This document shows positions 63,351 through 64,000 of a stretch of DNA of 64,000 bases, piece by piece. Position numbers and translations under genes: made by a program. The notes under the pieces are model-generated. The model worked only from the letters and a program-made list of their open reading frames with translations. It searched no databases and had not been told where the DNA came from. Each line of letters starts with the position of its first letter. The stretch's first letter is position 1. The stretch comes from Chloroflexus sp. Y-396-1 (GTDB taxonomy: Bacteria; Chloroflexota; Chloroflexia; Chloroflexales; Chloroflexaceae): positions 1,054,001 through 1,118,000 of the forward strand of contig NZ_KI911784.1 of the NCBI RefSeq assembly GCF_000516515.1. The letters are read 5' to 3'.

Positions 63351-64000
63351 TTACCGCTTCCCCTTCGGCTGCTGAGCCTGACACAGTTCCACCACGAACA
63401 GTTCTAGCGCTGTTTCGGCCTGCATTCGTCCGGTTTTGATCGCGTGATCGAGTTCAAGTAAACGGTCGTGGGTATTGATCAGCTCGTCAATACTAAAATG
63501 ACGGGCCTGTTCGGTTGCCTTTCGTGCCACAAATGGTTTCAGATTGAGTTCGCTGGCAATCTCTTCAGGCTTACGGCGTTGCCCGATCAGGTGCCTGACG
63601 TGTAAGAGAATACGAAGCTGGCGGGCCAGCATGAACAGTACATACTGAGGTGCTTCACCATCTTCAATCAGTGCCCGTGCACCACGGAGCGCGGAGGCCA
63701 GCCGTCGCGCACTCAATTCATCAATAAAGGCAAAGAGGTTTTGCTCTTGTTGATCGGCAACCAGTCGTTCGACAGCACTTTGATCGATCGTTCCATTGCG
63801 GCCAACGTAGTTGGCCAGCTTGGTCAGCTCATTGACCAACAGGCGACTATCATTTCCTGCCAAATCGACGAGCCGTTGTGCAGCTACAGAGGTAATGCCT
63901 ACGTTCAGCAGCCGTGCCCGCTGCTCAATCCAGTGCAGAAGTTCTTGACCACTGAGCAGTGGGAATTCGCGAACAACGCCGTGTTTGCTGAGATAGGTAA
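63351..64000 (-). CDS. holA: DNA polymerase III delta subunit, N-terminal part outside window
   Basis: C-terminal part of HolA, the clamp-loader subunit that opens the sliding clamp. The frame stays open on the minus strand to base 64000, so the N-terminal ATP-fold domain is missing. GNDSRLLVNELTKLANYVG, QNLFAFIDELSARR and YVLFMLARQLRILLHVR are family signatures. It converges on rpsT; rpsT and holA neighbour each other in many bacteria. Confidence 0.93.
   Translation of the reverse strand, partial: TYLSKHGVVREFPLLSGQELLHWIEQRARLLNVGITSVAAQRLVDLAGNDSRLLVNELTKLANYVGRNGTIDQSAVERLVADQQEQNLFAFIDELSARRLASALRGARALIEDGEAPQYVLFMLARQLRILLHVRHLIGQRRKPEEIASELNLKPFVARKATEQARHFSIDELINTHDRLLELDHAIKTGRMQAETALELFVVELCQAQQPKGKR

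Overview
The window looks like chromosome of a filamentous anoxygenic phototroph of the Chloroflexota, most likely Chloroflexus or a close relative. This is inferred from protein content: a vitamin-B12-free methylmalonyl-CoA mutase large subunit of the kind used in the 3-hydroxypropionate bi-cycle, a CrtI phytoene desaturase, a B-type (ba3-like) terminal oxidase, a MurT-type ligase, BTAD and Uma2 proteins. GC-rich hairpin repeats of one family are scattered between genes. I saw no phage, integrative element, CRISPR array or intact transposase.

Layout. 1-2852: 3' part of proC, a PD-(D/E)XK-like nuclease-fold gene, murT. 2891-3482 and 6393-6701: two copies of a non-coding element with related ends; comF and the mutase gene lie between them. 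6986-15098: membrane protein, clpC, a GAF protein, a Uma2-like protein and a NUDIX hydrolase. 15652-19136: a class III aminotransferase facing panC and panB. 19505-23317: alpha/beta hydrolase, terC preceded by a yybP-ykoY (Mn2+) riboswitch with its terminator, a divergent CaCA cation antiporter sharing a palindromic site, and a cupredoxin lipoprotein. 23606-29506: complete seven-gene mrp Na+/H+ antiporter operon. 29903-29993: tRNA-Ser(CGA). 30557-34005: PP2C-type phosphatase, O-methyltransferase, ANTAR response regulator.

34011-35769 is the most interesting stretch. A consensus promoter, a 25-codon leader ORF with a run of Phe and Tyr codons, and a 14-bp GC-rich terminator hairpin precede aroH (chorismate mutase) and aroF (DAHP synthase). 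This has the layout of amino-acid-codon attenuation of aromatic amino acid synthesis. It is too short to appear in ordinary gene calls.

36724-45586: a divergent alkaline phosphatase, then a probable long operon pdxS-pdxT-GNAT-like-R3H ATPase-tmk-darA-zinc ribbon protein-P1 peptidase. 45794-55253: peptide-binding lipoprotein, glycosyltransferase, a second DarA-like protein, a phosphoribosyltransferase overlapping a BTAD regulator, and oppD/oppF ATPases. 55390-55722: a third element copy. 55989-59043: oxidase operon (SCO, subunit IIa, II, I) in which the 53-residue subunit IIa is too short for most gene callers. 59664-64000: crtI, murJ, rpsT with a TTG start, and the C-terminal part of holA.

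Many promoters here share an extended -10 element of the form TGN-TAnnnT. Several start sites were moved from the longest reading frame on ribosome-binding-site evidence, and this is stated for each gene.
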